A DNA stretch of 64,000 nucleotides from Pseudomonadota bacterium (GTDB lineage Bacteria > Pseudomonadota > Gammaproteobacteria > Xanthomonadales > Xanthomonadaceae). The stretch covers positions 62,001 to 126,000 of the forward strand of contig JAEWZE010000048.1 in the NCBI GenBank assembly GCA_023395465.1. The letters run 5' to 3'. Within the stretch, counting starts at the first letter, position 1; each line of letters opens with the position of its first letter. The position numbers were made by a program, and so were the translations under genes. Shown in pieces: positions 15,028-22,995 of the stretch. A model generated the notes under the pieces. It was not told the origin of the DNA. It saw nothing but the letters and a program-made list of their open reading frames with translations, and searched no databases.

Positions 15028-17241
15028 ATGACCCTGCAAGACCACGAGCAAAGCATCGAGCCTGAAGCCGATCCAGGCCGGACCGCTTCGGAGAAAGGCC
15101 CGCGCGTGCTTGGCGATCTCGAGCGCCAGGCCATTACGGACACCTACGCGGCCCTGCGCAGCAACGTGCCGGGCTTCCGACCGCGGCGCGCCCAGGCGCA
15201 GATGATCGGCGCCTGCTCGCGCGCCCTCGCCAACGAGGGCGGCATTGCGCTGGTCGAGGCCGGCACCGGCACGGGCAAGAGCCTTGCCTACCTCACCACG
15301 GGCATGACGCTCGCGCAGATGCACAACCTCACCCTGCTGATCGCCACCGGCACGGTCGGCCTGCAGGAGCAGCTGGTCAATCGGGACATCCCGATGTTTC
15401 TCAAGGCCACGAAGATCGACTCCGAGCCGGTGATCGCCAAGGGCCGCAACCGCTACGCCTGCCCGCGCAACATGAACCTGCTCGCGTCCAACTCGGGCAG
15501 CCAGAGCGCGCTGGCCCTCGGCCTGGACGACGACCTTGCCGATGCGGGGTCGTGGCCGCGGCCTCCGCGCAAAGGTGAGCCGGAGAAGGTCCAGAAGCTG
15601 TTCGAAAAACTCCAGCGCGGACAGTGGGACGGCGACCTGGACAACCCGCCACTGCGCATTGACGATCAGCTCAGGCCCCTGCTGTCCACCAGCAGCGCCG
15701 CCTGCAGCGGTCGGAAGTGCCCGATGTACCACGGCTGCCCGTACTTCCGCGCACGGGCGGCGCTGGACAAGGCCAGAGTCATCGTGGCGAACCACGCGCT
15801 GCTGATGGCCGACCTCCAGTTTGCCGGCGACAAGGACGACAAGTTCGGCGGCGTGCTGCTGCCCGATTTGAGCAAGTGCCTCGTGATCGTCGATGAGGGC
15901 CATCAGCTGCCGCACACGGTCATCAACGCAAGCGCGTCGAGTGCCCACCCGTCGAGCATCATCCGTCGATCCACGAAGTGGGCCAGCTTCATCCGCGCGG
16001 CATACACCGCCCTTGGCAAGGAGCAGATCGCACGCAACACGGTCTCGTCCGCGCTGGACTTGGTGGAGAGTATGGTCGCCCAGCTTCGCACCCTCGAGCA
16101 GGACATTCGCCTGACCTGGGTCCCGGACCCGCGCGACGGTGAATTCGCGCAGTACCGCGCGCCAATGGGTGAGCTGCCTGAAAGCTGGCGCGATCGCGCC
16201 GCCGCCGCCTACGAGGTCGCTGCGGCCCTGCACCGCCTGGTGAAAGGCCTCCGCCGCGCGCTCAACGACGCCGACGATCTGCCCGCTGGTGCCAAGGCCG
16301 TCCTGCCCCGCGAACTGGGGATGATGCAGGAGCGCCTGAGCGAGCTGTCCGACGTCCTCAACAGCTGGTCGCGCGAACCGAGGGCGGACAACAAACTACC
16401 GCCTGTGGCCAAGTGGGTGCGGCTGTCCGGCAAGTCGGACCCGAACATCGTGCTGTGTTCCAGCCCGACCACCGGCTCGCATGTAATCCGCGAACGCATC
16501 TTCGGTCAGGCTGCCGGCGTGGTCGTCACATCGGCCACGCTGTCTGCTGGAGGGGACTTCCGCGCGGTTGCGGCCGAGCTGGGGCTACCCCGCCATGGCG
16601 AGGTGATGTCCCTCTCGTCTCCGTTCGACTACCAGAAGCAGGCGGTGCTGCAGGTGCCGTGGATGTCCGCGCCGGCCAACGATCTCGCGGCCAGTTCCCG
16701 GGAGATCGCTGAGTGGCTCGACAGCAACCTCGATCCGAGGGCGGGGAACCTTGTGCTGTTCACGAGCAAGGCCAAGCTCGCCGCTGTAGCCGACTTGCTG
16801 GAAGAACCGCTCAAGTCCGTCACCCGCCTGCAACATTCCAAGCCCAAGGCCGAGCTGCTGACCGAGCACACCACCTCCGTGCGCGACGGCACAGGCTCGA
16901 CGCTGTTCGGCCTGACAGGCATGGGAGAGGGCCTTTCGCTCGAAGGTGACCTGTGCACGACGGTCGTCATCACCGCCCTGCCCTTCAAGGTGCCCACCGA
17001 TCCTGTCGAAGCGACGTATGCCGAGTGGGTGGAGGCGCGTGGGATGCGCCCCTTCGATGAGATCACGATCCCCAACGCGATCCGCGTGCTGACCCAGTTC
17101 GTCGGACGCCTGCTCCGCCACGAGGACGATCGAGGCCGGGTGGTCGTCCTCGACCGGCGCCTGGCGGACCGGGCCTTCGGGCGCCGCATCCTCAACGCTC
17201 TGCCGCCGTTCCGGGTAGAGATCGAGCCGGCTCCCCGATAG
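15028..17241 (+). CDS. DinG/XPD-like iron-sulfur ATP-dependent DNA helicase
   Basis: A 737-residue protein starting at ATG 15028 (MTLQDHEQSIEP). The frame is open further upstream, but that part overlaps another gene and the promoter. It has a Walker A EAGTGTGKS (residues 77-85), four spaced Cys for an FeS cluster (Cys145, Cys226, Cys231, Cys237) and a DEAH-type box DEGH (residues 289-292). Helicase domain 2 follows, with SATLSAGGDF, GMGEGLSLEGD and QFVGRLLRHEDDRG. DinG-family enzymes unwind R-loops and forked or damaged DNA. It is probably used for transfer or repair intermediates. Confidence 0.88.
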   Translation: MTLQDHEQSIEPEADPGRTASEKGPRVLGDLERQAITDTYAALRSNVPGFRPRRAQAQMIGACSRALANEGGIALVEAGTGTGKSLAYLTTGMTLAQMHNLTLLIATGTVGLQEQLVNRDIPMFLKATKIDSEPVIAKGRNRYACPRNMNLLASNSGSQSALALGLDDDLADAGSWPRPPRKGEPEKVQKLFEKLQRGQWDGDLDNPPLRIDDQLRPLLSTSSAACSGRKCPMYHGCPYFRARAALDKARVIVANHALLMADLQFAGDKDDKFGGVLLPDLSKCLVIVDEGHQLPHTVINASASSAHPSSIIRRSTKWASFIRAAYTALGKEQIARNTVSSALDLVESMVAQLRTLEQDIRLTWVPDPRDGEFAQYRAPMGELPESWRDRAAAAYEVAAALHRLVKGLRRALNDADDLPAGAKAVLPRELGMMQERLSELSDVLNSWSREPRADNKLPPVAKWVRLSGKSDPNIVLCSSPTTGSHVIRERIFGQAAGVVVTSATLSAGGDFRAVAAELGLPRHGEVMSLSSPFDYQKQAVLQVPWMSAPANDLAASSREIAEWLDSNLDPRAGNLVLFTSKAKLAAVADLLEEPLKSVTRLQHSKPKAELLTEHTTSVRDGTGSTLFGLTGMGEGLSLEGDLCTTVVITALPFKVPTDPVEATYAEWVEARGMRPFDEITIPNAIRVLTQFVGRLLRHEDDRGRVVVLDRRLADRAFGRRILNALPPFRVEIEPAPR

Positions 17242-17250
17242 CTGACCCAG

Positions 17251-17273
17251 CCCCGTCCCGGCGGGGTTTGCTT
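17251..17273 (+). terminator. Possible terminator after the DinG-like gene
   Basis: CCCCG (17251-17255) and CGGGG (17262-17266) form a short GC stem followed by TTTGCTT. The U run is poor, so this is a weak call. Confidence 0.3.
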
Positions 17274-17529
17274 GGGGGTGCGCGCCGTCGGTCGGGCAAC
17301 CGACCCCGCAACAGCGCCGGTTGGCGGGTCAGGTCGTCCCGGCCGAGTGCAAACTGCTGCCGTCCAACCTGGACAATCTGCCCGCCTGTTCCCCTACCTG
17401 TTGGGCATCCCCGGCCGATAAGGGACAAGTCTCACGGATCGGCAACCCAATCTCACGTCGGGCGGTGATTGCTTGACCTGGTGGGCTATCGCACCACAAG
17501 CTGTGAGACGACAACTCCTCTTCAATTCA

Positions 17530-17571
17530 CAAGGTTTATGGTTGAAATGCACCAAAACCTTGCGATACGCT
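17530..17571 (+). promoter_or_regulatory. parA promoter with overlapping inverted repeat
   Basis: A sigma70-like pair is visible: TTGAAA (17542-17547) and ATACGC/TACGCT (17565-17571), about 17 bp apart. An imperfect inverted repeat overlaps it: CAAGGTTTATGGT (17530-17542) and ACCAAAACCTTG (17551-17562). The overlap suggests an operator for autorepression, as is usual for parAB operons. The binding protein is inferred. Confidence 0.55.
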
Positions 17572-17601
17572 CTACGCCACACTGACGCAGTGGAATCCTG
17601 C

Positions 17602-18783
17602 ATGACCAACCTGAGAGCAGACGGAGCCACCTTGGGCCGCTGGGGCGAAGAGATCGAGGCCGAGATCGATCGGACTCAGATCATGGCTGCGGAGCCGGAT
17701 CCGGTTCGGACGTTTCGCCTGCTGACCAGGAAGGATGTCACCGAACTCATCCCGCTGTCGGATCATCAGTGGCGCCAACACGTCCAGGCTCTCAAGGAGC
17801 GGCAAGAGCTGTTGGTGGACCAGCCGTTCGCCCGTCTTTCGCTGGAGCAGGTCCACCAGCTGATGGAGGAGATGGGCAAGCGCCCCAGTCGTCCCGATCT
17901 AGTGCCGCGCGGCATCCGCATCGCGGTCAGCAGCTTCAAAGGCGGGTCCGGCAAGTCGACTACGACGCTGCACCTCGGCACGGCACTCGCGATGCGGGGA
18001 TACCGCGTGTGCGTGATCGACGCCGACCAGCAGGCCACCCTCTCGCGATTCCTCGGCATTCAGCCGTGGCGCCTCGAGCCGCAGGACACCCTCGCGGCCG
18101 CGTTCGGAGTCCATAGCGAAGACGACAGCCGCACTGCTCTGCCGCTCTCTCCGCGCAAGACACATATCGACGGCCTGGACATTGTTCCAGCATCGCTGGC
18201 GCTGTCCCAGGTGGAAATTGAACTGCTGCACCTCGTGCGCGCTCGCGACAGCTCGTTCGCCACGCGCTTCGAGAAGGCGCTGCAGACCATCGACCAGAAC
18301 TACGACATCCTGCTGGTTGACTACCAACCCGCGTTCTCGCTGACCCAGCTGCTGCTGCTCCACGCGGCCGATGCCGTGGTTGTCCCGGTGCCGACCGAAG
18401 CGCCCGACTTCGCCGGTACCGGCGATTTCCTGCAGCAGGCGTCGATGTTTGTCGCGCAGCTTGATGATTTGAACGTCAAGCCTAAGGCATGGGACCCGTT
18501 CCTGGTGATCCACTCGCGCGCCAAGCGCCGATCCAACGCAGTGCTCAATATGGCAGCGTCGGTGTTCCGCGAGCATCGGCCGAATGAGTTGATTGAGGAC
18601 CGCCAGGCGATCAGTACTGCGCTGTCCGAGCTGAAGTCGGTCTACGAAGCCACCGACGAGCTGTACGACAGGCGCAGCATCCGCGCCGCCCGTCAGGACT
18701 ATGACGCTGTGACCGAAGTGGTCCTCGATGCGATCAAGGCCCGCTGGGATGAGGTCGCGGCGAATGGTGGCCGATATGAGTGA
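17602..18783 (+). CDS. parA: ParA-family partition ATPase
   Basis: A 393-residue protein. I choose ATG 17602 (MTNLRADGATLGRWGEE) because the upstream in-frame residues fall in the promoter. The first 105 residues form an extended N-terminal domain (LTRKDVTELIPLSDHQWRQHVQAL), like the DNA-binding region of type Ia ParA. The ATPase domain follows with the deviant Walker motif FKGGSGKSTTT (residues 112-121), CVIDADQQATLSRFLG and LLVDYQPAF. It is coupled to parB by an 8-nt overlap. It segregates plasmid copies and probably represses its own promoter. Confidence 0.92.
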   Translation: MTNLRADGATLGRWGEEIEAEIDRTQIMAAEPDPVRTFRLLTRKDVTELIPLSDHQWRQHVQALKERQELLVDQPFARLSLEQVHQLMEEMGKRPSRPDLVPRGIRIAVSSFKGGSGKSTTTLHLGTALAMRGYRVCVIDADQQATLSRFLGIQPWRLEPQDTLAAAFGVHSEDDSRTALPLSPRKTHIDGLDIVPASLALSQVEIELLHLVRARDSSFATRFEKALQTIDQNYDILLVDYQPAFSLTQLLLLHAADAVVVPVPTEAPDFAGTGDFLQQASMFVAQLDDLNVKPKAWDPFLVIHSRAKRRSNAVLNMAASVFREHRPNELIEDRQAISTALSELKSVYEATDELYDRRSIRAARQDYDAVTEVVLDAIKARWDEVAANGGRYE

Positions 18784-19927
18784 GCCGAAGCTGTCCAAGC
18801 GCGACCAGGAGCGCATCGCGAGGCTTGAAGCCGCGCGCCAGCGCCAGCGTGAGCACGAGACCAGCGCGCAGCCCGCGCCTGCAGAAACGCCGCAGCCCGG
18901 TGATGCTTCGCGCGCCAATAGCGCAGCGTTGTTGCCGCTTGCGCTAGCGCCACGCCCCGTTTCCCAGGTGGCTGAAGGCAGGACTGCATCTGCGGCGACG
19001 CGTCTGCAGCTGGACGGGCTGAAGTCGGGGCTGCTCGGCGAGGTCGAGGAGCTGCGCGCCGAAGTCGCGGAGCTGCGTCCGTACAAGGAGATGTCCGAGG
19101 GCGGGGCGGTCCCTACCCTCTCCGTGGATCCGCGTGAGGTCGCGCCGACGCGCTACTTCAACCGTTTCTCGCAGAGCATTTCGCCTGACGATCCGAACTT
19201 CGCCAAGCTGCTCGATGACATCCGCGGCACCAAGGGCAACAAGGTCGCTGGTGGCATGAGGCTCTACACGGGCACCGACCAGGCCTACAAGTACGAGGTG
19301 ATCCACGGTTCGCGTCGGTTGGCTGCGTGCCAGATCGCAGTTGAGACCGATCCAGAGGTCCGCTTCAAGGCAGTGCTCGAGACGGTTGCTGACGAGCGCG
19401 AAGCGCGATTGCTGCAACAGGTTGAGAACCGTCTGCGACTCAACCCGTCCGTGATCGAGCAAGCGCTGAGCGTTCGCTCCTACTTCACAGAGATGTATGG
19501 CACAGCCAATGGGCAGCCGAAGGTGCCGGACGGTGCAACGCTCAAGTTCGCCTCCGAAGTGAAGATGCACCCCAAGCACGTGTCGAAGCTGCTGCTTGCA
19601 GGCAGCACGCCCGAGTCCGTGCTGTCGAAGCTGGGTGACGTGCGCAAGCTCACGACGATCGTCCTGCTGAAGCTCGCACGCGCATGGCGGGATGAGCCTG
19701 AGCAGGTAAAGGAACGACTGAGGACGATTCCGAAGGGCGCCAGCCCGAAGGCTGCGGCCCTGCACGTCGCCGGCGCCTCCAGGGACAAGGCCGCGCCTAA
19801 GCCGATCAGCATCGACCTGGCGGAAGTCGAGGATGCTCCGGGGTTCCTCGCGGAACTGACCGAGTTGGCCAAGCGCCACGGCGTGGAGCTCGAGATCCCC
19901 GAAACCCCAGGGGGACCTTCGAAGTGA
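18776..19927 (+). CDS. parB: ParB-family partition protein
   Basis: A 383-residue protein. ATG 18776 (ATGAGTGA overlap with parA) is preferred; ATG 18764 is also possible. After a charged N-terminal segment and a predicted coiled coil (LKSGLLGEVEELRAEVAELRPY), it has the ParB N-domain with YEVIHGSRRLAACQ and the HTH region (LLQQVENRLRLNPSVIEQALSVRSYFTEMYG, FASEVKMHPKHVSKLLLAG). The C-terminal 60 residues are acidic and likely used for dimerisation. The nearby 17-bp palindromes (GGTAGCACsGTGCTACC) are the best parS candidates. Confidence 0.88.
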   Translation: MSEPKLSKRDQERIARLEAARQRQREHETSAQPAPAETPQPGDASRANSAALLPLALAPRPVSQVAEGRTASAATRLQLDGLKSGLLGEVEELRAEVAELRPYKEMSEGGAVPTLSVDPREVAPTRYFNRFSQSISPDDPNFAKLLDDIRGTKGNKVAGGMRLYTGTDQAYKYEVIHGSRRLAACQIAVETDPEVRFKAVLETVADEREARLLQQVENRLRLNPSVIEQALSVRSYFTEMYGTANGQPKVPDGATLKFASEVKMHPKHVSKLLLAGSTPESVLSKLGDVRKLTTIVLLKLARAWRDEPEQVKERLRTIPKGASPKAAALHVAGASRDKAAPKPISIDLAEVEDAPGFLAELTELAKRHGVELEIPETPGGPSK

Positions 19928-20102
19928 GGCTGACCCTCACCCGCCTACGGCCCCTCTCCCGGGTCGACACGAACAGAGCCCTTAGCGGCTCTGTTCGCAC
20001 GTTTGGGGTCCGAAAAATGGAATTTGTCCTGGGTGATGTTGAAATCAGGCCTTGCTCTAAAGCGGGGAAAGACAGACCCGGAATCGGTATCCGTCCGAAT
20101 CA

Positions 20103-20280
20103 CGCCCTGCCCTCCGCAGCCAACCCGAAAGCCAGCCCCGGTAGCACGGTGCTACCACTCAGCGAGATGGGGCCGGTAGCACGGTGCTACCGCGCCCTGC
20201 CCCGCGCAGCCAACCCGAAAGCAAGTCCCGGTAGCACGGTGCTACCACTCAGCGATGGGGCCGGCAGCACGGTGCTACCG
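20103..20280. repeat. Tandem 90-bp repeat, two units, each with two 17-bp palindromes
   Basis: Two near-identical units (20103-20191 and 20192-20280) share cgccctgccc, gcagccaacccgaaagc and the two palindromes. The copies are GGTAGCACGGTGCTACC at 20140-20156, 20175-20191 and 20230-20246, and a variant GGCAGCACGGTGCTACC at 20263-20279. The central base is G in all four when read on the plus strand, which is the opposite orientation to most copies downstream of the Rep candidate. They are probably parS or replication-control sites. Confidence 0.85.
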
Positions 20281-20412
20281 CGCCCTGCCCTGCCTGCACT
20301 CCACCAGAGCCGCTCGAGTGAAGGGGGCGCCGCCTCCTTCCCTCGGCCTGTTCGCCAGGTCGAACCAAGGAAACCCATGACCTAAGACAAAGCCGCCACC
20401 ACGAAAAAGAGA

Positions 20413-20440
20413 AAGCCCCCGAGCTGGAACTCGGAGGCTT
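20413..20440 (-). terminator. Minus-strand terminator-like hairpin upstream of the Rep candidate
   Basis: AAGCCCCCGAG (20413-20423) pairs with CTCGGAGGCTT (20430-20440) around a 6-nt loop. On the minus strand the stem is followed by TTTCTCTTTTT, so it could terminate leftward transcripts, for example a countertranscript from the rep region. No gene is known to end here, so its function is unclear. Confidence 0.5.
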
Positions 20441-20457
20441 CTCGAATTCGGACCTGT

Positions 20458-20478
20458 GTTTTGGACAAAAGCCAAAAC
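20458..20478. promoter_or_regulatory. Inverted repeat upstream of the Rep candidate
   Basis: GTTTTGG (20458-20464) and CCAAAAC (20472-20478) flank ACAAAAG. The site is 82 bp before the Rep candidate ATG and could be an operator. No clear -10/-35 pair is seen here. Confidence 0.35.
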
Positions 20479-20559
20479 TGATACCGCGGAACGGTTTCAG
20501 ATTAAGCGCGTCCAGAACGGCAGTCAAGGGCTCTTTGTCTCCGATTTCAGGAGCAAGCC

Positions 20560-21534
20560 ATGCAAACCGAAAAAACCCCCCTGCCCGTCTCGATCGATCC
20601 CGCCGCCCTGATCGAGTTCTTCAAGCACAACAGCGACTTCTCTGCCAAGGAGCTGCTGGTCGCAGCCGTCCTGGTCCAGTGCGCATCGCTCGAAAAAGGC
20701 GAAGCGAACCTTCAGCTGGCCATTTGGGAGTTCGCCAGCCTGACGGGGCTTTCCCAAGCGGCTGTCAACCGCGCCCTCAAAGGACTGGCCGAGCGTGGGT
20801 TGATCGGTCGTAGCCAGGAGGCCAAGGCCAAGGGACAGATCTCCGTCACCACGGTTACCTCCCCGGTGTTCGCCATGTTTGGCCTCCAAGGCGGCATCAG
20901 CGCGAAGGGGGACGTGCCGCGCGAGTTACTGGATCTCCTCGTTCGTGAGTCTGTGGAAGTTGCAAATGCGATCGTATCGGCATGGGAGACGCACTCCCTG
21001 GCTGCCCTCTCCGTCGCCGGCCAGTTCCGCGGCGGAGCGCGCAGGTGGGCGCAGGTTGAGTTCCTGCTTCATGGCCGACTCGAAGCCGGCCTGATCGAGG
21101 AAGCCGCCGCCAGGCAGGCGGCTGATGCCGCTACAGCTGCGAAGGAAGCGGGGCTGTCCACGGTGGACCTGCCCAGCGGTGAGCAAATCGTTTTCTCACA
21201 GGACAAGTTCCGAAACGCAGCTAAGTACAAGGGCAATGCGATGCTCGGTGCCGACATGGCCTTTGCTGCCGAGGTTCTCAGCCTGGTGGCCCGCAAGGCT
21301 CCCAAGGCGCTGTCGCCAACGGCCGCCTGCAGCCTGGCTGCTGAGGCCCTTTACAGCCGCCAGAAGGGGTTCGTCCACCGCAAGGATTTCGCCGATGCCG
21401 CCCGAATTGTTGCCTCGCTGATGGTCAAGGGAACCTGGTCAACGCCGCGCGGGATCGAGAATGCTTGGTATCAGACCACGGGTGCTGCGATGGAAGTTGT
21501 CCACAGGGTCTCCGTTTCTGCATCGCTTAACTGA
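20560..21534 (+). CDS. Winged-helix protein, candidate plasmid replication initiator
   Basis: A 324-residue protein from ATG 20560, with AGGAG upstream. A winged helix-turn-helix is visible at about residues 45-85 (LQLAIWEFASLTGLSQAAVNRALKGLAERGLIGRS). The C-terminal domain is Ala-rich with YKGNAMLGADMAFAAEVL and HRKDFADAARIVASLMV. I do not recognise a standard Rep family. The call rests on its place between parAB, palindrome arrays on both sides and the long downstream repeat region, as seen for plasmid origins. A regulatory DNA-binding protein is the main alternative. Confidence 0.5.
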   Translation: MQTEKTPLPVSIDPAALIEFFKHNSDFSAKELLVAAVLVQCASLEKGEANLQLAIWEFASLTGLSQAAVNRALKGLAERGLIGRSQEAKAKGQISVTTVTSPVFAMFGLQGGISAKGDVPRELLDLLVRESVEVANAIVSAWETHSLAALSVAGQFRGGARRWAQVEFLLHGRLEAGLIEEAAARQAADAATAAKEAGLSTVDLPSGEQIVFSQDKFRNAAKYKGNAMLGADMAFAAEVLSLVARKAPKALSPTAACSLAAEALYSRQKGFVHRKDFADAARIVASLMVKGTWSTPRGIENAWYQTTGAAMEVVHRVSVSASLN

Positions 21535-21561
21535 GTTACAGGAAATATATTTCCTGTAACT
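21534..21561. repeat. Perfect 28-bp palindrome at the end of the Rep candidate gene
   Basis: The half site AGTTACAGGAAATA at 21534-21547 is followed directly by its exact reverse complement to 21561, with no spacer. It begins on the last base of the stop codon and is AT-rich in a GC-rich region. It may be a protein-binding or resolution site, or a hairpin terminator. It lacks the U tract expected of a standard terminator. Confidence 0.85.
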
Positions 21562-21754
21562 GCAGTTGGGTAGCGCAAACGCGAAGACCCTGTGGGCAGA
21601 GACCTGTGTTCGCAGGGCGCCTTGGGGCACGGTGACGGCGCCGTGCCAGCCGGTCTGAGCCAAGTTCGCCGGGAGAATGGGCGTCTTGATAGGCGTCTGC
21701 AAAGCGGTAGCACCGTGCTACCGGCAGCCCGGCGCACAACCCAGTGGAAATCGC

Positions 21755-22572
21755 CAAACCGGATCGTGGCCTTGTGATTATCGAAAGTGCAACGCGCAAG
21801 GAGCGGCTACGCGAGCTTCGGTCGGGGAGGCTGGGCAACTTGAATCCCAGGCGCCGGATCTTCAACGCGATGGCCCCGCGCGAGCAGGCGGTAGCACCGT
21901 GCTACCACGGGCGAAGCAGGGGCGGTCGGCAGCGATCTAGCCAGACACGAGAGCCAGCCGGCAGCGAGGTGCGCAACCCCAGTAGCCAGGGTCAAACCGG
22001 TTCGTGGCCTTGTGATTATCGAATGGCAACCCCAAGGTGCGGCTACGCGAGCCTCGGGCGGGGGAAGCTGGGAGCGTGAATCCCCAGGCGCCGGGCCTCA
22101 AGCGATGGCCCCTCCGCGCGCGCACGCGGTAGCACCGTGCTACCGGCAGCGAGGTGCGCGACAGTGGCTACGTTCAAACGGGTTCATGGCCTAGTGATTA
22201 TCGAAAGTGCAACGCCAAGAAACGGGCTACGCGAGCTTTGGTCGGGGAGGCTGGGAACCGTGAATGCCAGGCGCCGGCCTTCAAGGCGATGGCCCCTCGG
22301 GAGCGCAGGCGGTAGCACCGTGCTACCGGCAGCGAGGGGCGCACCCAATAGGCATGGTCAAACCGGATCGAGGCCTGGTGATTGTCGAAAGTGCAACGCC
22401 CAGTGCGAGCGGGCGGTAGCACCGTGCTACCACGAGCGGGGGCGGTGCCGGTCGCCAGCGATCTAGCCAGACACGGACGCCAGCGGTAGCACCGTGCTAC
22501 CGGCAGCGAGGTGCGCACCCAGTGGGCATGGTCAAACCGGATCGTGGACTGGTGATTACCAAGAGTGCAACG
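21755..22572. repeat. Five copies of a 40-bp element between palindromes
   Basis: Copies begin at 21755, 21993, 22175, 22359 and 22533 with CAAACCGGwTCrwGG, followed by a conserved GTGATTATCGAAAGTGCAACG core with small variations. Each lies about 30-100 bp after a palindrome. They are the most AT-rich parts of the array and could be unwinding or protein-binding elements. Confidence 0.8.
21804..22310. repeat. Three copies of a 70-80-bp element
   Basis: Starting at about 21804, 22040 and 22224, each copy has GGCTACGCGAGC, then GGGGAGGCTGGG or a near match, TGAATCCCAGGCGCCGG or a near match, and GCGATGGCCCC. Together with the 40-bp element and the palindrome these make a roughly 184-238-bp composite unit that later copies shorten. 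Another short motif, GCGATCTAGCCAGACACG, occurs twice (about 21933 and 22459). Confidence 0.7.
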
Positions 22573-22750
22573 ACCCGAGAGAGCAGGCGGTAGCACCGTG
22601 CTACCTGGAACCACAATCCAGCACGCGGTTGGGTGCGCAGGGCCGGATGCAGCGGTAGCACCGTGCTACCGCGTCACGTGAATCTGGAGGGGAGGTAGCA
22701 GGCGGCGATAGCCGGTCGAATTCTTCCGCCGACGCGTACTCAACCAGCGG

Positions 22751-22894
22751 TCACCGGCGGTCAGCATCGGCTTCGTCTGCGGCAAGCCCGGCAGGTGACT
22801 TCACCACGCTGTCTACGACCCGCGCGAACTGTCCTTGCAATGCCTCGGCGGTGATCCGTGCCAACCGCACCAGGCCGCGACTCGCAGTCGACCC
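22751..22894 (-). pseudogene. Remnant of a third ParB-like paralog
   Basis: The minus-strand frame ending at 22751 reads GSTASRGLVRLARITAEALQGQFARV, which aligns with GSAASGLVRLAWHSAEELQGLFARL of the 22996-23934 gene. The match covers only about 30 residues and then diverges to a stop. No start or upstream homology is seen. It is probably the tail of a lost third copy of the tandem family. Confidence 0.6.
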
Positions 22895-22963
22895 ACCTCC
22901 ACGATAGGGCCCGGGGCCTCGCCAAGCCGAGTGGCGCCCCACACCAGATTGGGCAAGTCGGGA

Positions 22964-22980
22964 GGTAGCACGATGCTACC
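22964..22980. repeat. Variant 17-bp palindrome between the remnant and paralog 1
   Basis: GGTAGCACGATGCTACC differs from the palindrome consensus by one base in the right arm. It carries G at the centre, as the upstream group does. It lies just downstream of the stop of the 22996-23934 gene. Confidence 0.75.
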
Positions 22981-22995
22981 GCGCCCGCCCCAAGC

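Larger units (their letters stand above)
17242..17601. other. Intergenic region before parA
   Basis: About 360 bp without a credible gene. It holds the weak terminator at 17251-17273 and, in its last 75 bp, the parA promoter and overlapping inverted repeat. The middle part (17280-17520) shows no repeat or motif that I can support. Confidence 0.5.
19928..20559. other. Intergenic region between parB and the Rep candidate
   Basis: About 630 bp with no convincing gene. It holds four copies of the 17-bp palindrome inside a tandemly doubled 90-bp unit (20103-20280), a minus-strand terminator-like hairpin (20413-20440) and a short inverted repeat (20458-20478) ahead of the Rep candidate gene. Frames through it are created by the repeats. 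Confidence 0.6.
21706..22670. repeat. Array of eight 17-bp palindromes, orientation opposite to upstream copies
   Basis: Perfect GGTAGCACCGTGCTACC copies lie at 21706-21722, 21890-21906, 22128-22144, 22311-22327, 22415-22431, 22485-22501, 22589-22605 and 22654-22670. All carry a central C on the plus strand, whereas the four copies before the Rep candidate carry G. Spacing is irregular, at 65-238 bp. A ParB or Rep binding role is inferred. Confidence 0.88.
21562..22750. other. Gene-free repeat region downstream of the Rep candidate
   Basis: About 1.2 kb with no credible gene. It consists of modular repeats listed separately: eight 17-bp palindromes, five copies of a 40-bp element and three copies of a 70-80-bp element. 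Short frames on both strands come from the repeats. Together with the Rep candidate gene it is the best candidate for an origin and incompatibility region. Confidence 0.55.

Noticed and set aside
21534..21561. XerCD dif-like site
   Set aside because: The length matches, but dif sites have conserved unequal arms and a 6-bp centre. This site is perfectly symmetric and does not match the arm consensus that I know.
22198..22614. Minus-strand frame with repeated GSTVLP-type peptides
   Set aside because: The peptide repeats are translations of the 17-bp palindrome. There is no start signal or protein-like pattern between repeats.
21706..22670. Possible CRISPR array
   Set aside because: The repeats are 17-bp perfect palindromes with irregular 65-238-bp spacing, and the intervals are themselves repeated. 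No cas genes are present; the Cas4-like gene lies elsewhere and is membrane anchored.
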